A stretch of 64,000 bases of DNA from assembly GCF_005153485.1 (NCBI RefSeq), contig NZ_CP039740.1, positions 4,343,001 through 4,407,000 on the forward strand, in the 5' to 3' direction. Shown here piece after piece: positions 26,246-35,030 of this stretch. The translations under genes were made by a program, and so were the position numbers. The first letter of the stretch is position 1. Every line of letters starts with the position of its first letter. The DNA is from Pseudolabrys sp. FHR47 (GTDB lineage Bacteria; Pseudomonadota; Alphaproteobacteria; Rhizobiales; Xanthobacteraceae). The notes beneath the pieces were generated by a model. That model searched no databases and had not been told where the DNA came from. It saw nothing but the letters and a program-made list of their open reading frames with translations.

Positions 26246-27361
26246 TCAGTTCATCGGCGTCGAGGTCACGGACGTCGCGAGTTCGGCGATGATCTTCTTG
26301 AGCTTGGCCTGATCGCCGGCCTTGTCGGCTGCCTGGAACTCGGCGACCTTCTTGCGGAAGGGGCTGGCACTGGCCTTGTCGGCCTCGGCCTGCCACTTCT
26401 TGATGTCGGCCTCGAGCGCCTTGACCTGCGCAGCCTTGTCGTCGGCCGACAGCTTGGCGTCGCCCTTGATCTTCATGATCGACTTGTTGGCTTCGAGGAT
26501 GCGGATCGGGAGCAATTGATCGTCGCCCGACGGATTGAAGGGCGCCCACTGCAGACCGGTGAGCACCTTCTTGGCGGCGGCGATTTCGTCCGGCGTGCCG
26601 ACGCGGCCGTAGCTCAGCAGGAAGGTATAGAGCTTGGTCTTGTCCTCGGTGGTCAGGTCCTTGCGCCAGACGATCGGGTCGCTCGGGATGAGCGGCGATG
26701 TCCAGATGACGCGGATCTTCTTGGCGGCATCGGGCGCGGTCTTTTCGAGGCGCCGCAGGTTTTCGCTGTTGTTGGTGCCCACGTCGATCTGCTTGTTGGC
26801 GACTGCCATGGCATTCGCTTCATGCGAAGCGTTGCGCACGGTCTTGAAGCAATCCTTCGGCTCGATGTTCTTGGCCGCGAAGATATACGAGGTCGGAACC
26901 AGGAAGCCCGAGGTCGAGTTCGGATCGCCGATGCCGAAATTGACGGTCTTGTCGCACTTGAGCACATCCTCGAGGCTCTTGATCGGCGAGTCGCTCTGCA
27001 CGATCAGATGCGACCAGTAGCCCGGGTTGCCGTCCGAATCGACCGACTGCACGAAGATCTGACCATCAGCGCGGTTCACCGCTTCCATCGCCGACTTGTT
27101 GCCGTACCAGGCGATCTGCACCTTCTTGAAGCGCATCGCCTCGATCACGCCGGCATAGTCGGACGCATAGAACCCATTGACTTTCATTCCGGTGCCTTTG
27201 GACATCTCGGCCAGGAAGGGCTCCCAGATGGTCTTCAGGTTGCTGCTCGCTTCGGTCGCGATGATGCCGAAGTTGATTTCCTTCGTCTGGGCCTGAACCG
27301 CGGTCGCCGTGAGGCTCGCGGCGACGGCCAGAGCGGTACCAAGCATGGCTAGCTTGCGCAT
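26246..27361 (-). CDS. phnD: Phosphonate-binding periplasmic protein PhnD
   Basis: This is the periplasmic receptor for phosphonates, 371 residues. The signal peptide is at residues 1 to about 25 (LAMLGTALAVAASLTATAVQA). Then come INFGIIATEASSNLKTIWEP, the ligand-pocket KVQIAWYGNKSAMEAV, and FGIGDPNSTSGFLVPTSYIF with the phosphonate-binding ST(S)G motif. The C-terminal 75 residues form charged helices (KGDAKLSADDKAAQVKALEA) longer than in many PhnD proteins. The ribosome site GGAGAAGG precedes the ATG at 27361. Confidence 0.93.
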   Translation of the reverse strand: MRKLAMLGTALAVAASLTATAVQAQTKEINFGIIATEASSNLKTIWEPFLAEMSKGTGMKVNGFYASDYAGVIEAMRFKKVQIAWYGNKSAMEAVNRADGQIFVQSVDSDGNPGYWSHLIVQSDSPIKSLEDVLKCDKTVNFGIGDPNSTSGFLVPTSYIFAAKNIEPKDCFKTVRNASHEANAMAVANKQIDVGTNNSENLRRLEKTAPDAAKKIRVIWTSPLIPSDPIVWRKDLTTEDKTKLYTFLLSYGRVGTPDEIAAAKKVLTGLQWAPFNPSGDDQLLPIRILEANKSIMKIKGDAKLSADDKAAQVKALEADIKKWQAEADKASASPFRKKVAEFQAADKAGDQAKLKKIIAELATSVTSTPMN

Positions 27362-27417
27362 AGTGCCTTCTCCTGTTGCAGTCGTTTCTTGTCAGTCGGG
27401 ACGGGCGATGACCGCGC

Positions 27418-28380
27418 TCAGGCGGTCAGGCGCCCGGCATTCGCGTGCGGCCTCGTGATACTCACGGCCGATGCAGCCGGCATGACAACCGCCGGCGGAT
27501 CGGACCAATGACCGTTGCCGTTCAGGGCGCCTTGCGGGTCCGACCAGTGCGAACCGTGGCTCGGCTCTGCCGCGCCGCCGAAATTCGGCAGGAACAGTTC
27601 CTCGGACTCGGCGCCGTAGATGTTGTTGAGAAAAGCCGGCGTCAGAGCGCTCGACGGGCCGTCATAGGCGACCTTGCCGTCCTTGAGCGCGATGGTGCGC
27701 GGGCAGTATTTCATCGCGTATTCGACCTGGTGCAGCGATACCAGCACGGTCAGGCCGTCATTGCGGTTCATGTCGGCAATGAGATCCATGACGCGGCGCG
27801 ACGAGGCGGGATCGAGCGAGGCGATCGGCTCGTCGGCGATGAGCAACTCGGCGCCTTGCACCAGCGAGCGCGCGATCGCGGCGCGCTGCTGCTGGCCGCC
27901 GGACAGTTCGCTGGCGCGGCGCAGCGCATGCTCGGCAATGCCGACGCGCGACAAAGCCTGCATGGCAACGCGCTTGTCGTCGTCGCTGAAGCGCCCGAGT
28001 GTACCGCGCGCGGTCGGCAAACGGCCGAGCAGGCCGAAGCAGACATTGGTGAGCAACGACAGCCGCGGCACCAGGTTGAACTGCTGGAAGATCACGCCGA
28101 TGCGGGCCCGCAGATTGCGATTGCAACGGATTCGGCCGCCGCGCTGAATCGAATGCCCGAGCACGCTGATGTGGCCGGCATCCTTGCCGTCGCGCGCCCA
28201 GTCGATGGGAATGAGACCGGCCAGCGAGCGGATCAGCGTTGACTTGCCGGATCCCGACGCACCGATCAACGCCACCATCTCGCCGCGCTCGAGCGAGATG
28301 GATACGTCGTTCAGCACGGGTTTGCCGCGCTGATAGGATTTGGAAATACCGATAGCGTCGATGACAGCTTGCGTTGTCAC
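27418..28380 (-). CDS. phnC: Phosphonate ABC transporter ATPase PhnC
   Basis: This is the ATPase of the phosphonate importer, 320 residues. Walker A is GASGSGKSTLIRSL, followed by the PhnC-type FQQFNLVPRLSLLTNV, signature LSGGQQQRAAIARSLVQ, and Walker B LLIADEPIASLDP. I chose the GTG at 28380, since AGGAGGG lies just upstream on the minus strand (28387-28393); a start at 28425 adds an unlikely extension. The last about 60 residues are an unusual tail with HWSDP occurring twice (GSHWSDPQG, GHWSDPPAV), beyond the normal PhnC end. Confidence 0.92.
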   Translation of the reverse strand: MTTQAVIDAIGISKSYQRGKPVLNDVSISLERGEMVALIGASGSGKSTLIRSLAGLIPIDWARDGKDAGHISVLGHSIQRGGRIRCNRNLRARIGVIFQQFNLVPRLSLLTNVCFGLLGRLPTARGTLGRFSDDDKRVAMQALSRVGIAEHALRRASELSGGQQQRAAIARSLVQGAELLIADEPIASLDPASSRRVMDLIADMNRNDGLTVLVSLHQVEYAMKYCPRTIALKDGKVAYDGPSSALTPAFLNNIYGAESEELFLPNFGGAAEPSHGSHWSDPQGALNGNGHWSDPPAVVMPAASAVSITRPHANAGRLTA

Positions 28381-28509
28381 GCCGCGCCCTCCTGACCTCG
28401 TTGTCACAATCGCTAACAACCGCATGTGACAGTCGGATGAATGCGGCGCGTCTTTCCGACAGAGACGCGAAAACGCCCGATAGGTCAGGATGATGCGCGG
28501 GTACGGTCT

Positions 28510-29205
28510 TTAGGCTGAGGTACCGAGTGCCGCTTCATGCAGCACGACGAAGGGGGCGCCAGGAGCCGCCTGCCTGGAAATGACCAGACGATCGACTGTC
28601 AGAGTCGCTGCCTCGGGAATCTGCTCAAATTTATTGCAAAGGAATTTGAAGGCACCGGTCCGCTTCTGCACCGCCAGCGCGCCGGTGAGGGTCATATGGA
28701 AGCGAAAGTCTTCGAACACATAAGGATAACCCCAGCGATAAAGGTATTCGATGTGCCGATCGCTCAAGCCCGGCGCCAACCGCTTGGTTAGTTCCTGCTC
28801 AGTCATCTGCGCGCGCAGGCCGTCGAAGGCCTCGACGCAGGCGTCCGCCAGACGATTAAGCGTCGCGCATGGCTGGTCCGGCACCAGCGCAATGAACGAG
28901 CCGAGTTCGCGAACAACGAGCGTGCCCGCATCAACCGGCGCCTGCTCCTTTACGAACGCGCCAAACGCGGCAACCAGATCGCGTTCGGCGACGCCGTCCT
29001 TGAGCCGCATGGGCGGCTTCATGGTCGCGTGAAAGCCGTAGATGCGCGGCTCGCGCGTCAGCACCGGCCAGACCGCGGCATCGACGCCATCGAGGTATGA
29101 CACGTCGTTGCCGCGATAGGCGTCGTAGCCGAGGGCGGCGGCGCCGAAACGATAGAGTGCGCTGTCGGCGGCCGGCGCATAATAAATGGCATAGCGTGCC
29201 GCCAT
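28510..29205 (-). CDS. DUF1045 phosphonate-operon protein, 2H phosphoesterase-like
   Basis: This 231-residue member of the DUF1045 / putative phosphonate metabolism protein family begins RYAIYYAPAADSALYRFGAA. Two H-x-T motifs, GFHATMKPP (about residues 58-66) and FRFHMTLTGAL (about 165-175), are the hallmark of 2H phosphoesterases, which open cyclic phosphates or related bonds. No phnP is seen in the window, so it could process the cyclic ribose phosphate made by C-P lyase; that is inferred. It lies 14 bases after the PhnM-like gene in the same transcript. Confidence 0.85.
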   Translation of the reverse strand: MAARYAIYYAPAADSALYRFGAAALGYDAYRGNDVSYLDGVDAAVWPVLTREPRIYGFHATMKPPMRLKDGVAERDLVAAFGAFVKEQAPVDAGTLVVRELGSFIALVPDQPCATLNRLADACVEAFDGLRAQMTEQELTKRLAPGLSDRHIEYLYRWGYPYVFEDFRFHMTLTGALAVQKRTGAFKFLCNKFEQIPEAATLTVDRLVISRQAAPGAPFVVLHEAALGTSA

Positions 29206-29219
29206 GACCTCACCCGTTC

Positions 29220-30359
29220 TCAGTGCAAACGGCCGCTATCGGCAAGATGGACGAAGCGGCCGTTGGTCATGGTCGCCACTGCTTTCGGCCGCTGCGGATC
29301 GGCGGCCTCGACAAGGACGAGATCGGCGCGCTTGCCGGCTTCGATGGTGCCGCGGTCGGAGAGGCCCGCCGCACGCGCCGGATGTTCCGAGACATAGGCC
29401 CAGGCTTGATGAAGCGGCAGCACGTTGTCCTGCGCCAACCGAAACGCCGCGAGCAGCAGCGCCGGATAGTAATAGTCGGACGCCAGCACCGTGCACAGGC
29501 CGCGCGCGATCATGTCGGCGGCAGCGACCCAGCCGATGTGGCTGCCGCCGCGCACGACATTGGGGGCGCCCATGACGACATGGTCGCCAGCTTTGGTTGC
29601 GTCCTCGGCGGTCTCGACGTTAATCGGAAATTCTGCGACCCGGCAGTTGAGCGCGCGGAACCATTGCCGCTGCTGCGGCGACATATCGTCGTGCGAGAGC
29701 ATCGCCACCGCGCCGGCGTTGGCGGCCCCGGCGAGGCGCTCGATCGAGCCCGGCACTTCATCGGAACGGCTGCGCAGCCGCTCGACCAGCGCGTTAAAAT
29801 CCTCGACCGTCAGGCCGGCGCGGGCCGCCATCTCGGCGATCTTGCGCGTGCGCGGCGGCGCATCGGCGCTTGGCATGTGGTCGTTGAAGCCAAGCATGCC
29901 GATACGGCGCGCGCCGAGCCAGTCGGTCACTTCGCTCTCGGCATCGAGATTGAAGGTTTCGTAGCGCAGGTGACAATGCGTGTCGGCGCCGAGCGACGGC
30001 CGCAGCGTCTCGATGGCCCCGAGCACGGCACGCGCATTCTCGGCACCGCGCAGCCCCGGCTCCCACGACCAGGTGAGCCCGTGAAACATCGTTGTAATGC
30101 CGTTGGCGACCGCCTGGCGGTCGCTGTCCTGCAAGGCAATATCGATTGGGAAACCGACACCGGGCCGCGGCATCAACTGGCGCTCGAAGGCGTCGCCGTG
30201 GATATCGACAATGCCCGGCAGCACATAGAGCCCGCGCGCATCGAAGCTGCGGCCGTTACCGCCGCTCGCGCCGACCGACGCAATGGCGCCGCCCTCGATC
30301 TCAACATCGGCCTCGACGAAGCCGCCGCCCGCCAGAACCTGCCCGCCCTGAATACGCAT
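29220..30359 (-). CDS. PhnM-like amidohydrolase (first copy)
   Basis: This is a 379-residue amidohydrolase of the alpha-D-ribose 1-methylphosphonate 5-triphosphate diphosphatase family. It has PGIVDIHGDAFERQLMPRPG at the metal site, AMLSHDDMSPQQR, VVMGAPNVVRGGSHIGW and LASDYYYPALLLAAFRLA. It is the same length as the PhnM at 36991-38130 but clearly diverged (HGDAFERQ here, HTDHLEAH there). It sits in the accessory half of the phn locus after the acetyltransferase gene. It may act on a different triphosphate ester. ATG at 30359 chosen; longer in-frame starts run into the neighbour. Confidence 0.85.
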   Translation of the reverse strand: MRIQGGQVLAGGGFVEADVEIEGGAIASVGASGGNGRSFDARGLYVLPGIVDIHGDAFERQLMPRPGVGFPIDIALQDSDRQAVANGITTMFHGLTWSWEPGLRGAENARAVLGAIETLRPSLGADTHCHLRYETFNLDAESEVTDWLGARRIGMLGFNDHMPSADAPPRTRKIAEMAARAGLTVEDFNALVERLRSRSDEVPGSIERLAGAANAGAVAMLSHDDMSPQQRQWFRALNCRVAEFPINVETAEDATKAGDHVVMGAPNVVRGGSHIGWVAAADMIARGLCTVLASDYYYPALLLAAFRLAQDNVLPLHQAWAYVSEHPARAAGLSDRGTIEAGKRADLVLVEAADPQRPKAVATMTNGRFVHLADSGRLH

Positions 30360-30367
30360 CACTGTCC

Positions 30368-31009
30368 TTAACCCGCGGCCTGCAGCGCCGGCGCGCCTTC
30401 GTATTTGTCGAGAAACTGTTCGGCGCTGAGCGCGCGGAAATCGGCGAGCGCCTGACCGAGCCGCTCGTGCGGCCAGTCCCACCAGGCAAGCGCCATCATG
30501 CGCTCGGCGATTGCCGCCGGAAAGCGCGGACGCAGCACACGCGCCGGATTGCCGACGGCGATCATGTAAGGCGGAACATCCTTGGTGACGACCGCGCCGG
30601 CACCGACCACGGCTCCGGTACCGATCGAGCGGCCGGGCAGCACGATGGCGCCGTGACCAATCCAGACGTCATGTCCGATCGTCACGTGAAACGAACGCCG
30701 CCACGCGAAGAACTCCGCCTCGTCGGAAGCTCCATCGAAATAGGCGCTGGCGCGATAGGTGAAATGCGATTGCGTTGCGCGGTGCATCGGGTGATTGCCC
30801 GGATTGATTCGGGTCATCGCCGCGATTGAGGTGAACTTGCCGATGGTTGCATAGGCGATGTCGCTGTCGTTGACGACATAAGAGTAATCGCCGAGTTCAA
30901 CTTCGAGAAGCTTGGTGCGCTCGCCGACTTCCGTGTAGGCGCCGAGCGTCGTGCGCGTGAGTTCGGCGCTCGGATCGACGACCGGTGTGGTGGAGAGCTT
31001 GTTGGCCAT
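30368..31009 (-). CDS. Phosphonate-operon hexapeptide acetyltransferase
   Basis: This 213-residue left-handed beta-helix acyltransferase is of the xenobiotic/chloramphenicol acetyltransferase type often found in phn operons. Hexapeptide repeats are visible in [39 protein letters not shown] and [20 protein letters not shown], and the catalytic histidine region is [12 protein letters not shown]. It probably uses acetyl-CoA to modify an aminophosphonate or an intermediate; the true substrate is unknown. It lies between phnF and the first phnM-like gene, on the same strand. Confidence 0.87.
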   Translation of the reverse strand: MANKLSTTPVVDPSAELTRTTLGAYTEVGERTKLLEVELGDYSYVVNDSDIAYATIGKFTSIAAMTRINPGNHPMHRATQSHFTYRASAYFDGASDEAEFFAWRRSFHVTIGHDVWIGHGAIVLPGRSIGTGAVVGAGAVVTKDVPPYMIAVGNPARVLRPRFPAAIAERMMALAWWDWPHERLGQALADFRALSAEQFLDKYEGAPALQAAG

Positions 31010-31059
31010 GGTGTTAAAGACGCCCGATTAACGACAGTCGCATGACACACGCCGCTTGC

Positions 31060-31827
31060 TCAACTTTCCACAATCAGTGCCACGCGGTCGGCGGAGAAAC
31101 GCGCACGCGACAGCATGATCGGCGCATCGTCGTCGCTCACATTGAGACCCTCGGCGATGAGAATCGGCCGATGCACCGACAAACGCAGGCGACCAGCATC
31201 GACCGCGTCGGTGAAACCGGCGCTGATGCGCGTCCATTTGCGGCGATAGCTCTTGACGCCGAAGTGTTCGAGCGTGCGCGTGATCGAGCGGGCGCGGCGG
31301 AACACCTTGGCGGCGTCGCCAAAGCGGTCGGCCGGCAACCATGAGGTCGAGACCGAGATCGGCACGCGGTCGGCGGCGCGCAAAATCTCCAGACGCACCA
31401 CTTCGTCGCCCGGCTTGATGCCGAGATCGCGCGCGACGTCCCCGCTTGCCGCTTCATGACGATGGCCCTGCAGGCGGCCTTCCGCCTCGTGGCCGGCGGC
31501 GGCCACGATCTCAGAAAACTTCATGCGCTGGCTGATCGGATAATTCAGCTTGTCGGTTTTGACGAAAGTGCCGCTGCCGCGCTCGGTGCGCACCAGCCCG
31601 CGCGCTGCCAGTTCCGCCATGGCGCGGCGCACGGTGTGGCGGTTGACGCCGTAGCGCCCGGCGATCTCGCTCTCGGTCGGCAGCTTTGAGCCGTTGTCGT
31701 GCTTGCCGACCAGGATCGCCTGCTCGAAGTCGTCAGCGATGCAGCGCCACAGCATGACGCCGCGCGCCAGCAGATCGTCGCGGTCCGACGATCCTCTGGA
31801 AATCCCCCGGGGAGTGCGTGTCAGCAT
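31060..31827 (-). CDS. phnF: PhnF, GntR/HutC-family regulator of the phn genes
   Basis: This is a 255-residue GntR-type repressor of the HutC subfamily. The winged HTH is at about residues 45-95 (KLPTESEIAGRYGVNRHTVR, RAMAELAARGLVRTERGSGT), followed by a UTRA effector domain (about 110-250). It is the first gene on the minus strand, and the two palindromes upstream (31867-31926) are almost certainly its binding sites. Repression relieved by a phosphonate-derived ligand or phosphate starvation is expected from the family. An additional start further inside (MLWRCIADD) is possible. Confidence 0.9.
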   Translation of the reverse strand: MLTRTPRGISRGSSDRDDLLARGVMLWRCIADDFEQAILVGKHDNGSKLPTESEIAGRYGVNRHTVRRAMAELAARGLVRTERGSGTFVKTDKLNYPISQRMKFSEIVAAAGHEAEGRLQGHRHEAASGDVARDLGIKPGDEVVRLEILRAADRVPISVSTSWLPADRFGDAAKVFRRARSITRTLEHFGVKSYRRKWTRISAGFTDAVDAGRLRLSVHRPILIAEGLNVSDDDAPIMLSRARFSADRVALIVES

Positions 31828-31866
31828 GGCGGCCCTGTCATCACGGCGTCACGGCTGCGCATTAAT

Positions 31867-31892
31867 AACTTGTCTAGTCGGCTAGACAAGTT
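31867..31892. promoter_or_regulatory. Operator 1 for PhnF
   Basis: This is a perfect 11-bp inverted repeat, AACTTGTCTAG - TCGG - CTAGACAAGTT. The core GTCTAG-N4-CTAGAC fits HutC/PhnF-type operators. It lies between divergent phnF and phnG. Confidence 0.85.
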
Positions 31893-31900
31893 ATAAATGA

Positions 31901-31926
31901 CACTTGTCTAGTCAAGTAGACAACTT
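31901..31926. promoter_or_regulatory. Operator 2 for PhnF
   Basis: cACTTGTCTAG - TCAA - GTAGACAACTT repeats operator 1 with the same 4-base spacer and a few mismatches in the right arm and outer base. Its left edge is 34 bases from that of operator 1 and it ends 29 bases before the phnG start, so it overlaps the probable phnG promoter. Confidence 0.75.
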
Positions 31927-31955
31927 CGCAATGGGCCCGCCCGAGGCATGCGCCA

Positions 31956-32438
31956 ATGACGCCCGACACCGATCGAAATTCCGCCAACGCCTTGGCCGAA
32001 CTGGCCAAACGGCGGAAGGCCCTGGCCGTTCTGGCGCGCGCCGATTCGAAAGAGATTGCCGACCGTCTGCGTCAGCTGGATGACGGGCTCGCCTACTCGG
32101 AACCTCGTGCACCCGAAGTCGGCCTCGTCATGTTGCGCGGCCGCATTGGTTCGCGCGGGGCGCCGTTCAATGCCGGCGAGGCGACTGTGACCCGAGCGGC
32201 GGTGCAGCTTTCCTCCGGCGAGACCGGCTTCGGCTATGTGCTCGGCCGCGACCGCGAAAAGGCGCGGCTGGTCGCGCTGTGCGACGCGCTCTGGCAGGTC
32301 GACGACAAACGCGACGCGGTCGAAACACAGGTGCTCGCGCCGCTGCGTCAGCGGCAGCAAGAGAAGACGAATCTCGAGCGCGCCCGCACCGCAGCCACAA
32401 GGGTCGATTTTTTCACGCTGGTGCGCGGGGAAGACTGA
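31956..32438 (+). CDS. phnG: PhnG, C-P lyase core subunit
   Basis: PhnG is part of the PhnGHIJ core that attaches phosphonates to ribose and cleaves the C-P bond. The 160-residue protein shows the family motif MLRGRIGSRGAPFNAGEATV and TGFGYVLGRDREKARLVALC, followed by a charged C-terminal helix. It is the first gene of the plus-strand operon, immediately downstream of two PhnF operators. The ribosome site is weak (CCGAGG, 31940-31946). Confidence 0.93.
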   Translation: MTPDTDRNSANALAELAKRRKALAVLARADSKEIADRLRQLDDGLAYSEPRAPEVGLVMLRGRIGSRGAPFNAGEATVTRAAVQLSSGETGFGYVLGRDREKARLVALCDALWQVDDKRDAVETQVLAPLRQRQQEKTNLERARTAATRVDFFTLVRGED

Positions 32439-32439
32439 C

Positions 32440-33033
32440 ATGCTGGACATCACCGCCAACACGCCCGAGTTCGATCCCGCCTACGAAAGTCAGGCGTCAT
32501 TCCGCGCCCTGATGGATTGCATGGCCCGGCCCGGCAGCATCCGCACGCTCAAGGGCGTCGAAGCCCCGACGCCCTTTGCGCCCGCGACCGCGGCGCTGAT
32601 CAAGAGTCTCGCCGATTACGAGACGCCGCTGTGGCTCGATGCTGCCTTTGCCGCCGAGAAGAAGGTCGCCGACTGGATCAGGTTTCACACCGGCGCGCCG
32701 ATCACGCGCGAGCCGGGTGAGGCTGCCTTCGCGCTGATCGCCGATGCCTGCGCTCTGCCGGACTTCGCCCGCTTCGCGCAAGGCACGCCGGAATATCCCG
32801 ACCGCTCCACGACGGTGATCGTGCAGATCGACGGCTTTACCGGTGACGCGATCACGCTCAAGGGCCCCGGCGTCAAGACGACGCGCGAGTTCGCGGCGTC
32901 TCCCCTGCCTGCCGATTTCGCCGCCCGCATGAAGGAGAATCGCGCGCTGTTCCCGCGCGGCGTCGATCTGGTGCTGGTGGCCGGCAACGATATCGCGGCG
33001 CTGCCGCGTTCGGTCACGGTGGAGGAGCGCTGA
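32440..33033 (+). CDS. phnH: PhnH, C-P lyase core subunit
   Basis: PhnH is a 197-residue component of the C-P lyase core complex, related in fold to PLP-dependent transferases but without catalytic residues. Motifs are FDPAYESQASFRALMDCMAR, PGSIRTLKG and FPRGVDLVLVAGNDIAALPR near the end. Its ATG lies one base after the phnG stop (TGACATG), giving tight coupling. The length is normal. Confidence 0.92.
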   Translation: MLDITANTPEFDPAYESQASFRALMDCMARPGSIRTLKGVEAPTPFAPATAALIKSLADYETPLWLDAAFAAEKKVADWIRFHTGAPITREPGEAAFALIADACALPDFARFAQGTPEYPDRSTTVIVQIDGFTGDAITLKGPGVKTTREFAASPLPADFAARMKENRALFPRGVDLVLVAGNDIAALPRSVTVEER

Positions 33034-33036
33034 GCC

Positions 33037-34140
33037 ATGTATGTCGCAGTCAAAGGCGGCGAACGCGCCATCGACAACGCTCACAAGCTGCTTGCCGACG
33101 CACGGCGTGGCGACCGCGATGTGCCGGAAATCTCGCTCGACCAGATCAATAACCAGCTTGCGCTCGCGGTCGATCGCGTGATGTGCGAAGGCTCGCTCTA
33201 TGACCGCGAGCTGGCCGCACTCGCCATCAAGCAGGCGCGCGGCGACCTGATCGAAGCGATCTTCCTGCTGCGCGCCTATCGCACAACGTTGCCGCGTTTC
33301 GGCGCGTCGGAGCCGCTGGAAACCGGCGACATGGACATTCGCCGGCGCATTTCGGCAACCTTCAAGGATCTGCCCGGCGGCCAGGTACTCGGCCCGACTT
33401 TCGACTACACGCACCGCCTGCTCGATCACACGCTCGCCGAACAGAGCGAGGTCGAGGAACCCGCCACCGCACCCGCGGACGGCACGCGTTTCAAATCCGT
33501 GGCGGAATTGCTGGCCGGCGGCGACCTGATCGAGGGCGACGATCCGCCGGCCGAGGAAGTCGGCGATCTGACACGCGAGCCGCTGTCGTTCCCCGCCAAT
33601 CGCGACCTGCGTTTGCAGAATCTCGCGCGCGGCGATGAAGGCTTCCTGCTGGCGCTCGGCTATTCGACCCAGCGCGGCTTCGGCCGCACCCATCCCTTCG
33701 CCGGCGAAATCCGGTACGGCGAGGTCGAGGTCGAGTTCTTCGCCGAGGATGCCGGCTTCGCTGTGCCGCTCGGTTCAATCAGCGTCACCGAGTGCCAGAT
33801 GGTCAACCAGTTCACCGGGAACGGCACGCAGGCGCCGCGCTTCACGCGCGGTTACGGCCTCGTCTTCGGCCAGAGCGAGCGCAAGGCCATGGCCATGGCG
33901 CTGGTCGATCGCGCGCTGCGCGCTCGCGAACTGGGCGAAGAAACCGGCTCGCCGGCGCAGGACGAGGAGTTCGTCCTCAGCCATTCCGACAATGTGCAGG
34001 CGACCGGCTTCGTCGAGCATCTGAAGCTGCCGCACTATGTCGACTTCCAGTCGGAGCTCGGCTTGCTGCGCAAGCTGCAGGCCGAGTTTAACGCGCGCGA
34101 CGCTGCCAGCGAAACACCCATGCAGGATGCCGCCGAATGA
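33037..34140 (+). CDS. phnI: PhnI, C-P lyase nucleosidase subunit
   Basis: PhnI displaces adenine from ATP with a phosphonate to give ribose-phosphonate triphosphate, together with PhnGHL. The 367-residue protein begins MYVAVKGGERAIDNAHKLLA and carries LALAVDRVMCEGSLYDRELA and RGYGLVFGQSERKAMAMALV, as in the family. It starts three bases after phnH and overlaps phnJ by four bases (ATGA). Confidence 0.93.
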   Translation: MYVAVKGGERAIDNAHKLLADARRGDRDVPEISLDQINNQLALAVDRVMCEGSLYDRELAALAIKQARGDLIEAIFLLRAYRTTLPRFGASEPLETGDMDIRRRISATFKDLPGGQVLGPTFDYTHRLLDHTLAEQSEVEEPATAPADGTRFKSVAELLAGGDLIEGDDPPAEEVGDLTREPLSFPANRDLRLQNLARGDEGFLLALGYSTQRGFGRTHPFAGEIRYGEVEVEFFAEDAGFAVPLGSISVTECQMVNQFTGNGTQAPRFTRGYGLVFGQSERKAMAMALVDRALRARELGEETGSPAQDEEFVLSHSDNVQATGFVEHLKLPHYVDFQSELGLLRKLQAEFNARDAASETPMQDAAE

Positions 34141-35030
34141 GCGCGCCGGTTTACAACTTCGCTTATCTCGATGAGCAGACCAAGCGCATGATCCGGCGCG
34201 CGATCCTCAAGGCGATCGCCATACCCGGCTATCAGGTGCCCTTCGCCTCCAGAGAAATGCCGATGCCTTATGGCTGGGGCACCGGCGGCGTGCAGGTCAC
34301 CGCGTCGATTCTCGGCCCCGACGATACGCTGAAGGTGATCGATCAGGGCTCCGACGACACCACCAACGCCGTCTCGATCCGCAAATTCTTCGTCAAGACC
34401 GCCGGCGTCGAGACGACGACGCGCACCGAAGACGCCACCGTCATCCAGACGCGCCATCGCATTCCGGAAACCGCGCTCACCGAGAACCAGGTGCTGGTCT
34501 ATCAGGTGCCGATCCCGGAACCGCTGCGCTTCCTCGAGCCGCGCGAGACCGAGACCCGGCGCATGCATGCTTTGTCCGAATACGGCCTGATGCATGTGAA
34601 ACTGTATGAGGACATTGCGCGGCACGGCCATATTGCGACGACCTACGCTTACCCGGTCGAGGTCGGCGGCCGCTATGTGATGGACCCCTCGCCGATTCCG
34701 AAGTTCGACAATCCGAAGCTGTCGGACAGCGCCGCGCTGCAACTGTTCGGCGCCGGCCGCGAGAAGCGCATCTACGCCATCCCGCCTTACACGCATGTGA
34801 AATCGCTCGACTTCGACGACCATCCGTTCGAGCCGTATCGGCATGATGCCTGTTGCGAGCTGTGCGGCGCGGCCAACTCCTATCTCGACGAGGTCATCAC
34901 CGACGACGCGGGCAGCCGCATGTTCGTCTGCTCCGACACAGATTTCTGCGAACAGCGCCGCGCCGATGGCCATCATGGACCGCAGGATGACCCCGCGGCG
35001 GCGGGCCCGAACGAGGCCGCGCATGGTTGA
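34137..35030 (+). CDS. phnJ: PhnJ, radical-SAM C-P lyase
   Basis: This is the radical SAM enzyme that breaks the carbon-phosphorus bond of ribose 5-phosphate 1-phosphonate. The 297-residue protein has the full cysteine set: CCELCG (Cys240, Cys243), then FVCSDTDFC (Cys265, Cys271), matching E. coli PhnJ 241/244/266/272 with an offset of one. The glycine-rich MPYGWGTGGVQVTASILG carries the expected radical-site glycine region. It overlaps phnI and, unusually, is followed by an inserted GNAT gene that overlaps its last 8 bases. Confidence 0.95.
   Translation: MSAPVYNFAYLDEQTKRMIRRAILKAIAIPGYQVPFASREMPMPYGWGTGGVQVTASILGPDDTLKVIDQGSDDTTNAVSIRKFFVKTAGVETTTRTEDATVIQTRHRIPETALTENQVLVYQVPIPEPLRFLEPRETETRRMHALSEYGLMHVKLYEDIARHGHIATTYAYPVEVGGRYVMDPSPIPKFDNPKLSDSAALQLFGAGREKRIYAIPPYTHVKSLDFDDHPFEPYRHDACCELCGAANSYLDEVITDDAGSRMFVCSDTDFCEQRRADGHHGPQDDPAAAGPNEAAHG

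Noticed and set aside
29223..30371. 382-residue plus-strand frame opposite the first PhnM-like gene
   Set aside because: No recognisable family; it mirrors the real PhnM-like codons.
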